This document shows positions 1-8,669 of a stretch of DNA of 64,000 nt, piece by piece. How positions within the stretch are numbered: position 1 is the first letter of the stretch; every line of letters starts with the position of its first letter. The stretch is taken from NCBI GenBank assembly GCA_963813485.1, contig CAWEZE010000013.1, positions 186,001 through 250,000 on the forward strand. Reading direction: 5' to 3'. The DNA comes from DASQUK01 sp963813485 (lineage in GTDB: Bacteria > Actinomycetota > Acidimicrobiia > Acidimicrobiales > VFJN01). The translations under genes and the position numbers were made by a program. The notes beneath the pieces are model-generated. The model worked only from the letters and a program-made list of their open reading frames with translations, searched no databases and was not told the DNA's origin.

Positions 1-615
1 CAGCTCGATGACGGCGTTTCGGTCGAGGTCGGGCTTGTAGCCGATCTTGATGACGGTGCCAGCGTGCATGCTGCCGGACCCGGTGGCCGCAAAGTCGCTC
101 TCCTCGTAGCGACCGCCGGTCACGTCATACTCGAAGAGCCGGCCGGTGCTGCGCTTGGTGTCGTAACCGGCGAACAGCGGCACGACCGCGAAGCCCTGCA
201 TGGCGGCGGGCAGGTGGCCGCGGACCATCTGGGCGAGTTGGTTGGCCTTGCCCTCCAGCGACAGCTGGGAGCCCTCGACCTTCTCGTAGTGCTCGAGCTG
301 GAGCTGGAACAGCTTGACCATCTCGATTGCCGGGCCGGCCGCGCCGGCGATGGCGACCCCCGAATGGCGGTCGGCGGGGAACACCTTCTCCATCGTGCGG
401 TGGCTGATGAAATTGCCGGCCGTCGCCCGCCGGTCGCCGGCCATGGCCACGCCGTCGGCGTAGCGGATGGCCACCACGGTGGTGCCGTGGGTGATCTCGT
501 GGGGCTGGAGCTCGCGGGGCAGATCGGTCAAGGCGGACTCGCTTCCCGCACGTTTGAGCACATCGAGGAAGGACGGGCCGGGATCGTCACCGGCGGAGAA
601 GAACGGCAGGGTCAT
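1..615 (-). CDS. prcB: proteasome beta subunit (partial, C-terminus off the left edge)
   Basis: Catalytic subunit of the 20S proteasome core, which degrades pupylated proteins in the cytoplasm. The first 205 residues are present of a family usually about 270-290 long. A 44-residue propeptide ends in HG, followed by TTVVAIRYADGVAMAGDRRA, so Thr45 becomes the N-terminal nucleophile after self-cleavage. The start is the ATG at 615 (MTLPFFSAGDD). It lies downstream of pup on the same strand, matching the usual pup-prcB-prcA order; prcA would be beyond base 1. Family assignment is secure from the nucleophile motif. Confidence 0.95.
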   Translation of the reverse strand, partial: MTLPFFSAGDDPGPSFLDVLKRAGSESALTDLPRELQPHEITHGTTVVAIRYADGVAMAGDRRATAGNFISHRTMEKVFPADRHSGVAIAGAAGPAIEMVKLFQLQLEHYEKVEGSQLSLEGKANQLAQMVRGHLPAAMQGFAVVPLFAGYDTKRSTGRLFEYDVTGGRYEESDFAATGSGSMHAGTVIKIGYKPDLDRNAVIEL

Positions 616-804
616 CGCTGACGGAGGCTACCGGGTGTCCACGAGGCCGCAGTCACGTGGTCAGGCGGAACGTGGCGCCGAAATGGTCGCCCGGGCAACC
701 GGAACGGCGCCAGGAACACCCCCAAAACGACCCGGGCGCCTCCCCGGCTGGCAGGGACGCGCCATGGCCGACATCGACGTATAGGCCATCAGGCCATCTG
801 ATGC

Positions 805-1002
805 CTACTCGCCGCCTTTCTGCACGTACGCCTTCACGAAGTCCTCGGCATTCGTCTCCAGGACGTCGTCGATCTCGTCCAGCAGGTCATCGAGCTCGGC
901 CTTGATCTTCTCGCCTTGCTCCGAGGTGGCGGGTGCCTCCTCGACGACCTCTTCCTCACGAACGGGGGTGTTTGTCTTGCGTTTCTGCTCTCGTTCAGCC
1001 AT
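805..1002 (-). CDS. pup: prokaryotic ubiquitin-like protein Pup
   Basis: Small, mostly disordered protein (65 residues) attached to lysines of target proteins to mark them for the proteasome. The C-terminal half is the conserved coiled-coil/ARC-binding segment (AELDDLLDEIDDVLETN, then FVKAYVQKGGE). It ends in GGE, so the C-terminal glutamate is already encoded and no Dop deamidation of a GGQ tail is needed before ligation. The N-terminal part is Lys/Arg-rich. It sits between dop and prcB on the same strand, about 190 bases upstream of prcB. Confidence 0.97.
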   Translation of the reverse strand: MAEREQKRKTNTPVREEEVVEEAPATSEQGEKIKAELDDLLDEIDDVLETNAEDFVKAYVQKGGE

Positions 1003-1031
1003 GTGCCCCGCACCTTCCTATTGGCCCAGCC

Positions 1032-2549
1032 TCATTGGCCCAGCCGGTCCAACAACTCAGCGACACTGCTGCTCTCGGCCATCAACTTACCCACGTGTGC
1101 TTCGGTTCCACGTGTCGGGTCCATCATGGGCACCCGCCGGAGCGGATCGCCACCGACGTCGAACACCATCGAGTCCCAGTTGGCGGCCACGATCTGCGGC
1201 GCCCAGCGCTGCAGGCACACACCCCGGAAGTATGCCCGTGTGTCGTTCGGCGGCTCGGTCACTGCCCGCTCCACCTCGTCGTCGGTGGTCAGCCGCTCCA
1301 GGCCGACGCGTGAGGCCAGGCTGCGTTCCGGCCGCAGGTCGTGGTACTGCAGGTCCATGGCGGCCAGCCGCGCGTCATCCCAGCGGAGATCGTGCTTGGC
1401 GCGGTAGCCGTCGATGAGCCGGTACTTGGCCGCCCAGTCGACCTGCCGGACCACTGACGCCGGGTCGGTCTCGAGACCGGCGAGCACCTGCTCCCAAAGG
1501 CGCAGCACCTCGGGGCCGACCTCCGGCGGACCGATGCAGTCCAGGCCGTGCTCCTCGGCGTACTTCTTGGCCCGGTCGAGGTACTCCCACTGGATCTCGA
1601 CCGCGGTCATCGTGGTGCCGTCGGCCAGGTCGAGGGGCTGCCGCAGCGACAGGTCGTGCGACACCCGGCGCAGCGCCGCCACCGGCGTCGCCAGGGTCAG
1701 GTCACGCGGCAGGAACTCGTCCTCGATCATCGACAGCACCAGCGCCGTGGTGCCCACCTTGAGGAACGTGGCGACCTCGCACAGGTTGGCGTCGCCGACG
1801 ATCACGTGCAGCCGCCGGTAGCGCTGGGCGTCCGCGTGGGGCTCGTCGCGGGTGTTGACGATCGGCCGTTTGAGCGTGGTCTCCAGGCCCACCTCCTCCT
1901 CGAAGAAGTCGGCACGCTGGGTCAGCTGGAAGGGGACGTCGTCGGACGTCAGGCCCGCGACCTCCGTGCCCACCTTGCCGGCGCCGGTGAACACCTGGCG
2001 GCTGATGAAGTGGGGCATCACGTGCGTGACGATGCGCGAGAACGGCACCTGGCGGTCCATGAGGTAGTTCTCGTGACAGCCGTAGGAGTTGCCCTTGCGG
2101 TCGGAGTTGTTCTTGTAGACGACGATCTCCTGCTCCTCGGGGAGCAACTCGCGGGCTGCCCGCATCGATCGCTGCAGGATCACTTCCGCCGCCTTGTCGA
2201 ACACGACCACGGAACGGGGGTCGGCACACTCGGGGGTCGAGAGCTCGGGGTGGGCGTGATCGACGTAGTAGCGGGCCCCATTGGTGAGCACCGCGTTGAC
2301 CAGGTGGGTCTCGACCTCGGGAGCCAGCGACCCCTCGGCGGTGAAGCCCCGGGCGTCGATGTCGGGGTGCTCGTCCTCGAAGTCCCACCCGACCTTGGGG
2401 TTGTCGCGGGGACCGGCCCCGGCCCGGGCCAGCTCGTGGACGTAGGCGTTGATCAGGACCGACGACGCCGCGATCGGGTTGGACTCCCCCGCCCCGCGCA
2501 CGATGATGCCGAACTCGGTCTCGACACCGACGATCTTGCGCAGGGCCAC
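1032..2549 (-). CDS. dop: Pup deamidase/depupylase Dop
   Basis: Glutamine-synthetase-fold enzyme that removes Pup from substrates and, where needed, deamidates Pup. It has 505 residues, the usual length. The N-terminal GVETEFGI carries metal/nucleotide-binding glutamates. LTNGARYYVDHAHPELSTPE fits Dop rather than the ligase PafA, which has a GSHPE version; YKNNSDRKGNSYGCHENYL and GLETTLKRPIVNTRDEPHAD are also typical. It lies 29 bases upstream of pup and is probably cotranscribed. Because Pup here ends in GGE, its main role is probably depupylation. PafA is not in the window. Confidence 0.95.
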   Translation of the reverse strand: MALRKIVGVETEFGIIVRGAGESNPIAASSVLINAYVHELARAGAGPRDNPKVGWDFEDEHPDIDARGFTAEGSLAPEVETHLVNAVLTNGARYYVDHAHPELSTPECADPRSVVVFDKAAEVILQRSMRAARELLPEEQEIVVYKNNSDRKGNSYGCHENYLMDRQVPFSRIVTHVMPHFISRQVFTGAGKVGTEVAGLTSDDVPFQLTQRADFFEEEVGLETTLKRPIVNTRDEPHADAQRYRRLHVIVGDANLCEVATFLKVGTTALVLSMIEDEFLPRDLTLATPVAALRRVSHDLSLRQPLDLADGTTMTAVEIQWEYLDRAKKYAEEHGLDCIGPPEVGPEVLRLWEQVLAGLETDPASVVRQVDWAAKYRLIDGYRAKHDLRWDDARLAAMDLQYHDLRPERSLASRVGLERLTTDDEVERAVTEPPNDTRAYFRGVCLQRWAPQIVAANWDSMVFDVGGDPLRRVPMMDPTRGTEAHVGKLMAESSSVAELLDRLGQ

Positions 2550-2609
2550 GTCTGGGACGTTACCCGCCCATCGGCGCCGAGCGAATCGCCGGGCGGGTGT
2601 TCGGGTTGC

Positions 2610-2707
2610 GAGGCAATAGGGTCCGCGCCGGGACTCTCGAGGCTATGAGGACCGGCCCCCGCCGGACCGTATTGCCTCGAGTCCATTGCACCGGTCCCTA
2701 TTGCCTC
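2610..2707. repeat. nested palindromic intergenic element, copy A
   Basis: Noncoding stretch upstream of dop. Outer arms GAGGCAATAGGG (2610-2621) and CCCTATTGCCTC (2696-2707) are perfect 12-base inverted repeats. Inside, 2637-2680 forms a second hairpin with 20-base arms (16 of 20 paired) starting TCGAGGC and a CCCC loop. A similar two-layer element is at 47998-48102, where the inner core GAGGCnATGAGGACCGGCCC recurs in inverse orientation. This suggests a dispersed REP-like family. Confidence 0.7.
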
Positions 2708-2748
2708 ACTCGCTCGTGACCGCCCTGCGTTCGCCGTCCCCCTCGAGG

Positions 2749-3099
2749 TCAACACCCACCTGAGTGGATCTCCGTCAGCACGGTGGCGTCGCCGCGGAGC
2801 TCGGCGGTGACGCACCGGGCCTGGATGCCCCACCGGGTCTCGACTGCCACGATCACGGGACCGCCCTCGTCCGGCCGCGCCGAGCCCACGATCCGGCCCG
2901 GCAGGTCACGGACCGCCCCGGCCGCTCGGGATTCGATCGAGTCCCGTGATGCGGGATAGTCGGCCAGGGTCTCGTCCGAGACGGCCACAAGGTCGTGCCG
3001 CAGCGCCTGCCGGATGCGCTCGGCCCGGTCGTCGACGACGTTGTTCATGGCCATGTTGGCGAGGGTCCCACCGACGATCAGGAGCCCGCCCACGATCAC
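2749..3099 (-). CDS. small membrane-anchored protein between arc and dop
   Basis: Hypothetical protein of about 116 residues. An N-terminal hydrophobic segment (IVGGLLIVGGTLANMAM) is followed by a soluble, charged region with no motif I recognise. GTG at 3099 is the first standard start. The open frame continues upstream through LTDTKEGRLVIIVIVGG to a CTG at 3135, which would complete the membrane helix, so the true start may be there. It sits between the proteasomal ATPase and dop on the same strand and may belong to that operon. Function unknown. Confidence 0.6.
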   Translation of the reverse strand: MIVGGLLIVGGTLANMAMNNVVDDRAERIRQALRHDLVAVSDETLADYPASRDSIESRAAGAVRDLPGRIVGSARPDEGGPVIVAVETRWGIQARCVTAELRGDATVLTEIHSGGC

Positions 3100-3163
3100 G
3101 ATGATGACGAGGCGGCCTTCCTTGGTGTCGGTCAGGCCACGGAGACCCAGCGGTCCCCCGGCC

Positions 3164-4939
3164 CTACAGGTACTGCCCGGTGGCGACCCGCTCGATGCTG
3201 CGGCCGCCGGTGGCGCTGCCGTCGTCGCGGTTGACGATGGTGCGCACGTAGACGATGCGTTCGCCCTTCTTGCCGGAGATCTTGGCCCAGTCGTCGGGGT
3301 TGGTGGTGTTGGGCAGGTCCTCGTGCTCCTTGTACTCCTGGTGGATCGACTCCACCAGGTCGACGAGCCGGATGCCCTTGCCGCCCTCGGCCAGGTGCCG
3401 CTTGATCGCCAACTTCTTGGCCCGCCGGACGATGTTCTCGATCATGGCCCCGGACGCGAAGTCCTTGAAGTACATGATCTCCTTGTCGCCGTTCTGGTAC
3501 GTGACCTCGAGGAACTCGTTCTCGCGGTCGGAGCGGTACATCTCGTCGACGGTGCGCTCGATCATCGCCTGCACGCACTTGGAGGGGTCGCCGCCACCCA
3601 GCTCCTGGACGGCGGCGGTGTCGAGCGGCAGGTCGGCGGTGAGGTAGCGGGCGAAGATCTGGGCCGCCGCAACCTCGTTGGGCCGCTCGATCTTGATCTT
3701 CACGTCCAGCCGGCCGGGCCGCAGGATCGCCGGGTCGATCAGGTCCTCCCGGTTGGAGGCGCCGATGACGATGACGTTGCGCAGCGACTCCACGCCGTCG
3801 ATCTCGGCCAGCAGCTGGGGGACGATGGTCGACTCGACGTCGGAGCTGATGCCGCTGCCCCGGGTGCGGAACATCGAGTCCATCTCGTCGAAGAACACGA
3901 TGACGGGCCAGCCCTCCTCGGACTTCTCCCGGGCCCGCTGGAACACCAGGCGGATCTGGCGCTCGGTCTCGCCCACGTACTTGTTGAGTAGCTCGGGGCC
4001 CTTGATGTTGAGGAAGTAGCTCTTGGCCTTGGCGTCGACCGATTGGCTGCCCACCTTCTTGGCGAGGCTGTTGGCCACCGCCTTGGCGATGAGCGTCTTG
4101 CCGCACCCCGGGGGGCCGTACAGGAGGATGCCCTTGGGGGCCGGCAGCCTGTGCTCCGCGAACAGCTCCTGGTGCAGGAACGGCAGCTCGACCGCGTCGG
4201 CGATCTGCTCGATCTGGTCGTCGAGCCCGCCGATGTCGTCGTAGGAGATGTCGGGCACCTCCTCGAGCACCAGCTCCTCGACCTCGGGTCGCGGGAGCTT
4301 CTCCAGCAGGAGGCCCGAGCGCGGGTCCATGAGCACCGAGTCGCCGGCACGGATGCGGTCGACCTTGAGCCCCTCGGACAGGTCTGCGACCCGCTCCTCG
4401 TCGGCCCGGCCCACGATGATCGCCCGGGTGCCGTCCTCGAGCAGCTCCTTGACCGTCACCACCTCGCCCGTGGTCTCGGGCGTGCGGGACATGACGACGT
4501 TGAGGGATTCGTTGAGCACCACCTCGCCCCCACGGACGAGCTCGTTCTCGTCGAGGGCGGGGTGGACGGCGACCCGCATCTTGCGGCCGCCGGAGAACAC
4601 GTCGACGGTGCCGTCGTCGTTGCGCGACAGGAGAGTTCCGTAGGCGGACGGGGGCTGCGTGAGTTTGTCGACCTCTTCGCGCAACGCGGCGATGTGCTCG
4701 CGCGCCTCGCGCAGCGTGTAGGTGAGCTTCTCGTTCTGCGCCACGGCCTGGGCGAGCTGGCCCTTGGTCTCGAGCAGCCGCTCCTCGAGCGTGCGCACCC
4801 GCTTGGGGGCGTCCTGGAGCCGCCGCCGCAGCGCCAGCACCTCTTCCTCCAAGGCGCGGATCTCGTCGTGCTGCCCGGCCACGTCGGCATCCGCTGCGGA
4901 CCGGCGGCGTTGGTCGCGTTGTTCGTCGACGGTGACCAC
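3164..4939 (-). CDS. arc: proteasome-associated AAA+ ATPase ARC/Mpa
   Basis: Hexameric unfoldase that binds Pup through its coiled coil and threads tagged proteins into the 20S proteasome. It has 591 residues. A coiled coil spans about residues 22-95, followed by the OB interdomain. The AAA module has Walker A GPPGCGKT (275-282) and Walker B VIVFFDEMD (346-354). The chain ends in GQYL, the C-terminal tail that docks into the proteasome alpha ring. It starts the minus-strand proteasome cluster and is divergent from the ferredoxin gene, with a 210-base intergenic region for both promoters. Confidence 0.96.
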   Translation of the reverse strand: MVTVDEQRDQRRRSAADADVAGQHDEIRALEEEVLALRRRLQDAPKRVRTLEERLLETKGQLAQAVAQNEKLTYTLREAREHIAALREEVDKLTQPPSAYGTLLSRNDDGTVDVFSGGRKMRVAVHPALDENELVRGGEVVLNESLNVVMSRTPETTGEVVTVKELLEDGTRAIIVGRADEERVADLSEGLKVDRIRAGDSVLMDPRSGLLLEKLPRPEVEELVLEEVPDISYDDIGGLDDQIEQIADAVELPFLHQELFAEHRLPAPKGILLYGPPGCGKTLIAKAVANSLAKKVGSQSVDAKAKSYFLNIKGPELLNKYVGETERQIRLVFQRAREKSEEGWPVIVFFDEMDSMFRTRGSGISSDVESTIVPQLLAEIDGVESLRNVIVIGASNREDLIDPAILRPGRLDVKIKIERPNEVAAAQIFARYLTADLPLDTAAVQELGGGDPSKCVQAMIERTVDEMYRSDRENEFLEVTYQNGDKEIMYFKDFASGAMIENIVRRAKKLAIKRHLAEGGKGIRLVDLVESIHQEYKEHEDLPNTTNPDDWAKISGKKGERIVYVRTIVNRDDGSATGGRSIERVATGQYL

Positions 4940-5150
4940 CTCCTCGATCGGTCCCTTGGCTCGGACCCTACACCGGCCTCTGTCGAACCCGGCACCATCA
5001 AGTTCCGGAGAACCTGTACATTTCTTCCGGGATTGCCGTGTTAATCGCCGGGTTCGCTAGTCTGGCTGTGTCTGAGGTGCATCCAGGGCTGGGAAGCCAG
5101 CCAGGCACCTCGGCCAGTCCTCCGCATCGAGCCAGGAGTGGGTCACAGGT

Positions 5151-5387
5151 ATGAAGGTCTGGATTGACCAGGATCTCTGCACTGGCGACGGCCTCTGCGA
5201 GGAGATCGCCCCCGACGTGTTCACCCTGCTGGACGACGGCTTGGCCTACGTGAAGGAAAGCGACAAGGTTTTCTCGGACCCCGGTGGCGCGGAAGGTCTC
5301 GCCAACGTGCCCGCCGGACAGGAAGAGGCGGTCATCGAGGCCGCCGAGGAATGCCCAGGCGAGTGCATCTTCATCGAGGTCGAGTAG
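5151..5387 (+). CDS. small ferredoxin, probably [3Fe-4S]
   Basis: 78-residue acidic electron carrier. The N-terminal half has Cys10 and Cys16 (DLCTGDGLCEE) and the C-terminal end has EECPGECIF, the arrangement of short actinobacterial ferredoxins that hold a [3Fe-4S] or [4Fe-4S] cluster and often serve cytochrome P450s. The start is ATG 5151 (MKVWIDQD). It is divergent from arc and convergent with marP. A partner enzyme is not evident nearby. Confidence 0.85.
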   Translation: MKVWIDQDLCTGDGLCEEIAPDVFTLLDDGLAYVKESDKVFSDPGGAEGLANVPAGQEEAVIEAAEECPGECIFIEVE

Positions 5388-5391
5388 CCAG

Positions 5392-6555
5392 CTACACCAG
5401 GCAGCTGCCGGTGTCCCGTTCCTGGGTGAGGTCACCGGACAGGACGGCGGTCACTTCGTCGACGTCGAGGGCGTAGGCGACGCTGGGGCGGTCGGGAGCG
5501 ATGGCGAAGGCCACCCCGACCACCTGACCTCGAGCGTCGACCAGCGCGCCCCCGGAGTCGCCCGGCGCGAGGTCGGCTGCGAGTACCAGCACCTTCCGCT
5601 CGCTCCGGCTCGAGTCGTAGATGTCGGTGCCGACCGCGGTGATCTGCTCTCCCACCTGGAACGGGCTGATCTCGAGCGGTCCGCCACCGGGGTGACCGAA
5701 CACCCCGCCCGACGTGCCCACCCCGGCCGCGTCCAGCGGCAGTGCGGGTCGGTTGGCCTCGGAGGTGCGCAGGACCGCGAGGTCACGAACCGGATCGAAC
5801 GCGACCACAGTGCCGTCCGTCCGGGTGCCGTCGGACAGCACCACGTCGGAGTCGTCCTCGCCGGCGACCACGTGGGCGTTGGTCACAACCAGGTCGTCGG
5901 CCACGAAGAACCCGCTCCCCTCTTGGATCCGGCTGCAGGCTTCTCCCTCGATCTGCACCGTCGAGGCCGCCACCGTGGTGGCGAGGGCGTCGGAGAGCCC
6001 GCTGCCTGCGGGCACCACGCCCGGGTCCGGCGACGGCCTGAGGGCATCGAAGACCCGGGGGAACGGGTTGTCGCCCACGAGCCGCCGCAGCGCCTGCAGC
6101 GTGTCGGGGGCGTCGGGGAAGCGGGCATTGACCTCCCTGGCGATCACCGAGCCACGGGCCTGCTCGGACGTCCAGCCCGGCACGTCGGCCAACGTGGGCA
6201 GCAGCAGCCACAACCCCACGAGCAGCCCGGCGATGCCGAGCAGCGCCCCCACCGCCTGGTCGACCCGCCGCGCCGCCCCGTCCGGCAGGCCCACGTTGAG
6301 CCGGGTGCCCAGCACCAGGCCCAGGGCCTGACCCAGGAGCGCGCTGCCCGCCAGGGCGCCGATTGCCACCAGCGCGACGGTGACATCGCTCGAGCCCCGT
6401 ACCTGGCGCAGCAGCGGCGGCAGGGCCAGTGCGCCAACGGTGACGCCGAGGGCGAGACCCGCCCACGAGGTGGCCCGGGCGATGAAACCGAGCCGGTATC
6501 CGGCCACGGCCGCGCTGATGGCCACGAGGACCAGCACGACATCCAGCACGTTCAC
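5392..6555 (-). CDS. marP: membrane-anchored serine protease, MarP type (CvpA domain + trypsin-like)
   Basis: 387-residue protease. About four hydrophobic helices (residues 1-125, CvpA/colicin-V-like) precede a periplasmic chymotrypsin-like domain. The triad is visible as His228 (TNAHVV), Asp258 (DPVRDLAVL) and Ser334 (GDSGGALV). Cys207 and Cys385 are placed like the redox-sensing disulfide pair of M. tuberculosis MarP, which supports acid tolerance by processing cell-wall enzymes. The stop lies 5 bases from the ferredoxin stop (convergent). Confidence 0.88.
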   Translation of the reverse strand: MNVLDVVLVLVAISAAVAGYRLGFIARATSWAGLALGVTVGALALPPLLRQVRGSSDVTVALVAIGALAGSALLGQALGLVLGTRLNVGLPDGAARRVDQAVGALLGIAGLLVGLWLLLPTLADVPGWTSEQARGSVIAREVNARFPDAPDTLQALRRLVGDNPFPRVFDALRPSPDPGVVPAGSGLSDALATTVAASTVQIEGEACSRIQEGSGFFVADDLVVTNAHVVAGEDDSDVVLSDGTRTDGTVVAFDPVRDLAVLRTSEANRPALPLDAAGVGTSGGVFGHPGGGPLEISPFQVGEQITAVGTDIYDSSRSERKVLVLAADLAPGDSGGALVDARGQVVGVAFAIAPDRPSVAYALDVDEVTAVLSGDLTQERDTGSCLV

Positions 6556-6661
6556 CTCACCCTTCCCCAGCCGCCCCGGTCACCCGCGAGCTTCGATGGC
6601 CGTCTCGGCCACCATTGGCAGATGATGCTCGCACAGTCGTGCACCGGGATCGGCGGGGTGG

Positions 6662-7432
6662 TCAGCTCAGGAGACGGGCGCTCGTCAGGAAGCCCGTGTG
6701 GGCGACCATGCGATGGTCGGGCCGTACCGACTGGCCCTCGATGTGCCAGGCGCGGTTGAGCACCTCGATCGTGTCCACCATGCCGAAGCCGTTGCCCAGC
6801 AGCTCGTTGCGGAGCTGCACGACCTGCGTGACCTGCGGGGTATACGCCACCAACACCCCGCCCCGGTGCATGGCACGAGCTGCGTGTTTGGCGACTCGCC
6901 ACGGCTCGGGCAGGTCGAGCACCACCCGGTCGAGGTCGGTCTCGTCGACCCCGTCGTACGCGTCTCGGATCTCGACCCGGTAGTTCGCCAGCGCATCCTC
7001 ACCCAGGAAGGTGGTGACGTTTCGCTGGGCCCGGCGGGCGAAGTCCTCCCGCAGCTCGTAACCGGTCACCACCGCACCCGCCCGGAGCAGCGTCATCGAC
7101 AGCGCGCCCGACCCGACCCCCGACTCGAGCACGCGGGCGCCGGGGAAGATGTCGGCGAGCATCAGGATCGGCCCCAGATCCTTGGGGTAGATGACCTGGG
7201 CACCGCGGGGCATCTTGAGCACGAAGTCGGCCAGGGTCGGCCGAATGGCGAGGAACGCCGAGCCGTGCGACGAGCGGAACGTCGCGCCCTCCGCGGCGCC
7301 GATGACGTCGTCGTGGGCGATCACGCCGGCGTGGGTGTGGAACTCTCCCCCGCCGGCCAACGTCACCAGGTAGCGGCGCTTCTTGGTGTCCACCAGGAGC
7401 ACCTCGTCGCCGTCGGCGAACGGTCGGCTCAC
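6662..7432 (-). CDS. trmI: tRNA (adenine-58-N1)-methyltransferase TrmI
   Basis: Methylates A58 in the T-loop of tRNAs using S-adenosylmethionine. The chosen GTG start at 7432 (MSRPFADGDEVLLVDTKKRR) overlaps the stop of the upstream thiolase gene by 4 bases (GTGA) and gives 256 residues; a longer frame upstream is antisense-like, Arg/Pro-rich and unlikely. The SAM motif is VLESGVGSGALSMTLL and the catalytic-site strand is VVLDLPEPW. Actinobacterial trmI genes commonly lie close to arc, as here. Confidence 0.93.
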   Translation of the reverse strand: MSRPFADGDEVLLVDTKKRRYLVTLAGGGEFHTHAGVIAHDDVIGAAEGATFRSSHGSAFLAIRPTLADFVLKMPRGAQVIYPKDLGPILMLADIFPGARVLESGVGSGALSMTLLRAGAVVTGYELREDFARRAQRNVTTFLGEDALANYRVEIRDAYDGVDETDLDRVVLDLPEPWRVAKHAARAMHRGGVLVAYTPQVTQVVQLRNELLGNGFGMVDTIEVLNRAWHIEGQSVRPDHRMVAHTGFLTSARLLS

Positions 7433-8433
7433 GAGCGGGCCTTCTTCGGGGCCCGTCGGCCGCCGCGGCGGGGCCGGACGAGCTCGACCGGCACCGGATC
7501 GTGGCCGGCAACCTGGTCGACGAGCCGGCAGAAGGCGCACACGTCACCCGGCGTCGGAGATCCGCAGCGGACGCAGGCCCGAAGCTCACCCTCGGCGCCC
7601 TCCGTATCGGGTGAGAAGCGGGCGGCGGCCCGGGCCAGGAACCCGAAGTAGAACGCCTGCTTGGCGCCGGGCGATGCGGCCTCGACGGCGTTGAGCGCCT
7701 CCTTGTAGCGGAGGTGGCGATTGCCCTCGGCCATCGGGCACTCCTCGACGATGTAGTCGATGCGGCGCAGCACGCAGTAGGCCGCCGTCTCTCGCTCGGC
7801 CAGCCGTACCAGCGGCTTGACCTTGCGCGGGAAGACACGCCTCCGCGTCCCCTGGACGCCGGGGCCGATCCGCTCGGCGAGCGTGGGCTGCTGGCGCCCC
7901 AGGTACTCGGTGTGCCAGTGGAGCACGTTGCCGAAGAGGACCGCGGCCTCGTCGTCGAGGTTGTGGCCCGTGGCCACGACGTCGTAGCCGCCGTCGAGGG
8001 CTGCCTTGTCGATGAGATGGCGCTTGGACAGTCCGCACGACGAGCAGGGCGCCCTTCTGGTGACCGCCGACGCGGTGGGGATGTCGTAGTCGTAGTCGCC
8101 GCGCAGGTGGATGCGGTGCAACGTGAGGTCGCGACACTCGGCGAAGGCCACCGCCGACTCGGTGCTGGCGGTGCTGTAGTCGCCAATGCCGAGCCCGATC
8201 GTCATGCCCTCGGTGTCGTAGCCGAGCTCGAGCAGGAGGTCCCACAGTGCGAGGCTGTCCTTCCCACCCGAAACGGCCACCAGGACCCGTTCGCCCGGCT
8301 GGATCATGTCGTGCTCGTCGATCGCCCGGACCACCTGGTCGCGACAGAACTTGAGGAAGTGGTCGGCGCAGAAGTTGGCGTTGTGGCGGCGGAGGTCGAT
8401 GACCGCCGGTCCGCGGCACACGGCGCACTTCAT
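7429..8433 (-). CDS. tRNA 2-thiouridine synthetase, TtuA/Ncs6-like
   Basis: PP-loop enzyme of 334 residues that adenylates and thiolates a tRNA uridine. PP-loop SGGKDS is at 55-60. There is an N-terminal zinc site (CAVC at 3-6 with C22 and H25) and a C-terminal zinc ribbon (C287, C290, C299, C302). Cys130, Cys133 and Cys232 (APCSSC, EECPMAEG) fit the Fe-S ligands of TtuA. Directly upstream is a ubiquitin-like sulfur-carrier gene, 10 bases away, and trmI overlaps its end: two tRNA-body modification enzymes in one operon. In Thermus TtuA makes s2T54; the exact target base here is inferred. Confidence 0.85.
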   Translation of the reverse strand: MKCAVCRGPAVIDLRRHNANFCADHFLKFCRDQVVRAIDEHDMIQPGERVLVAVSGGKDSLALWDLLLELGYDTEGMTIGLGIGDYSTASTESAVAFAECRDLTLHRIHLRGDYDYDIPTASAVTRRAPCSSCGLSKRHLIDKAALDGGYDVVATGHNLDDEAAVLFGNVLHWHTEYLGRQQPTLAERIGPGVQGTRRRVFPRKVKPLVRLAERETAAYCVLRRIDYIVEECPMAEGNRHLRYKEALNAVEAASPGAKQAFYFGFLARAAARFSPDTEGAEGELRACVRCGSPTPGDVCAFCRLVDQVAGHDPVPVELVRPRRGGRRAPKKARS

Positions 8434-8443
8434 GGGTGCCTCG

Positions 8444-8644
8444 TCACCGGGCGCCGCCCGAGATCACAGGGCGGATCTCGATCACGTCGTCGTCGGTGAG
8501 CACGGCGTCGCCGGGCACCAGCGTGTCACCCCGCACGACGAGGACGGACTCGCGGTTGAGGTCGAGCTGGCGCAGCAGCTTCCCGACACTGAGCGGGCCA
8601 TCGACCTCGAGCACGCGGCGCGGGTTGCGGAGCAGGACGCGCAT
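8444..8644 (-). CDS. ubiquitin-like sulfur carrier (MoaD/ThiS/TtuB type) with GGAR tail
   Basis: 66-residue beta-grasp protein that should carry sulfur as a C-terminal thiocarboxylate to the TtuA-like enzyme encoded next. The fold pattern fits ThiS/MoaD (N-terminal beta hairpin, VGKLLRQLDLNRESVLVV, then DDDVIEIRPVISGG). Unusually the diglycine (63-64) is followed by Ala-Arg before the TGA, so the two residues would have to be removed before activation. The reading of GGC GGC GCC CGG TGA is direct. Confidence 0.82.
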   Translation of the reverse strand: MRVLLRNPRRVLEVDGPLSVGKLLRQLDLNRESVLVVRGDTLVPGDAVLTDDDVIEIRPVISGGAR

Positions 8645-8669
8645 GACGCATCCATTGTGGCGCCGACGG

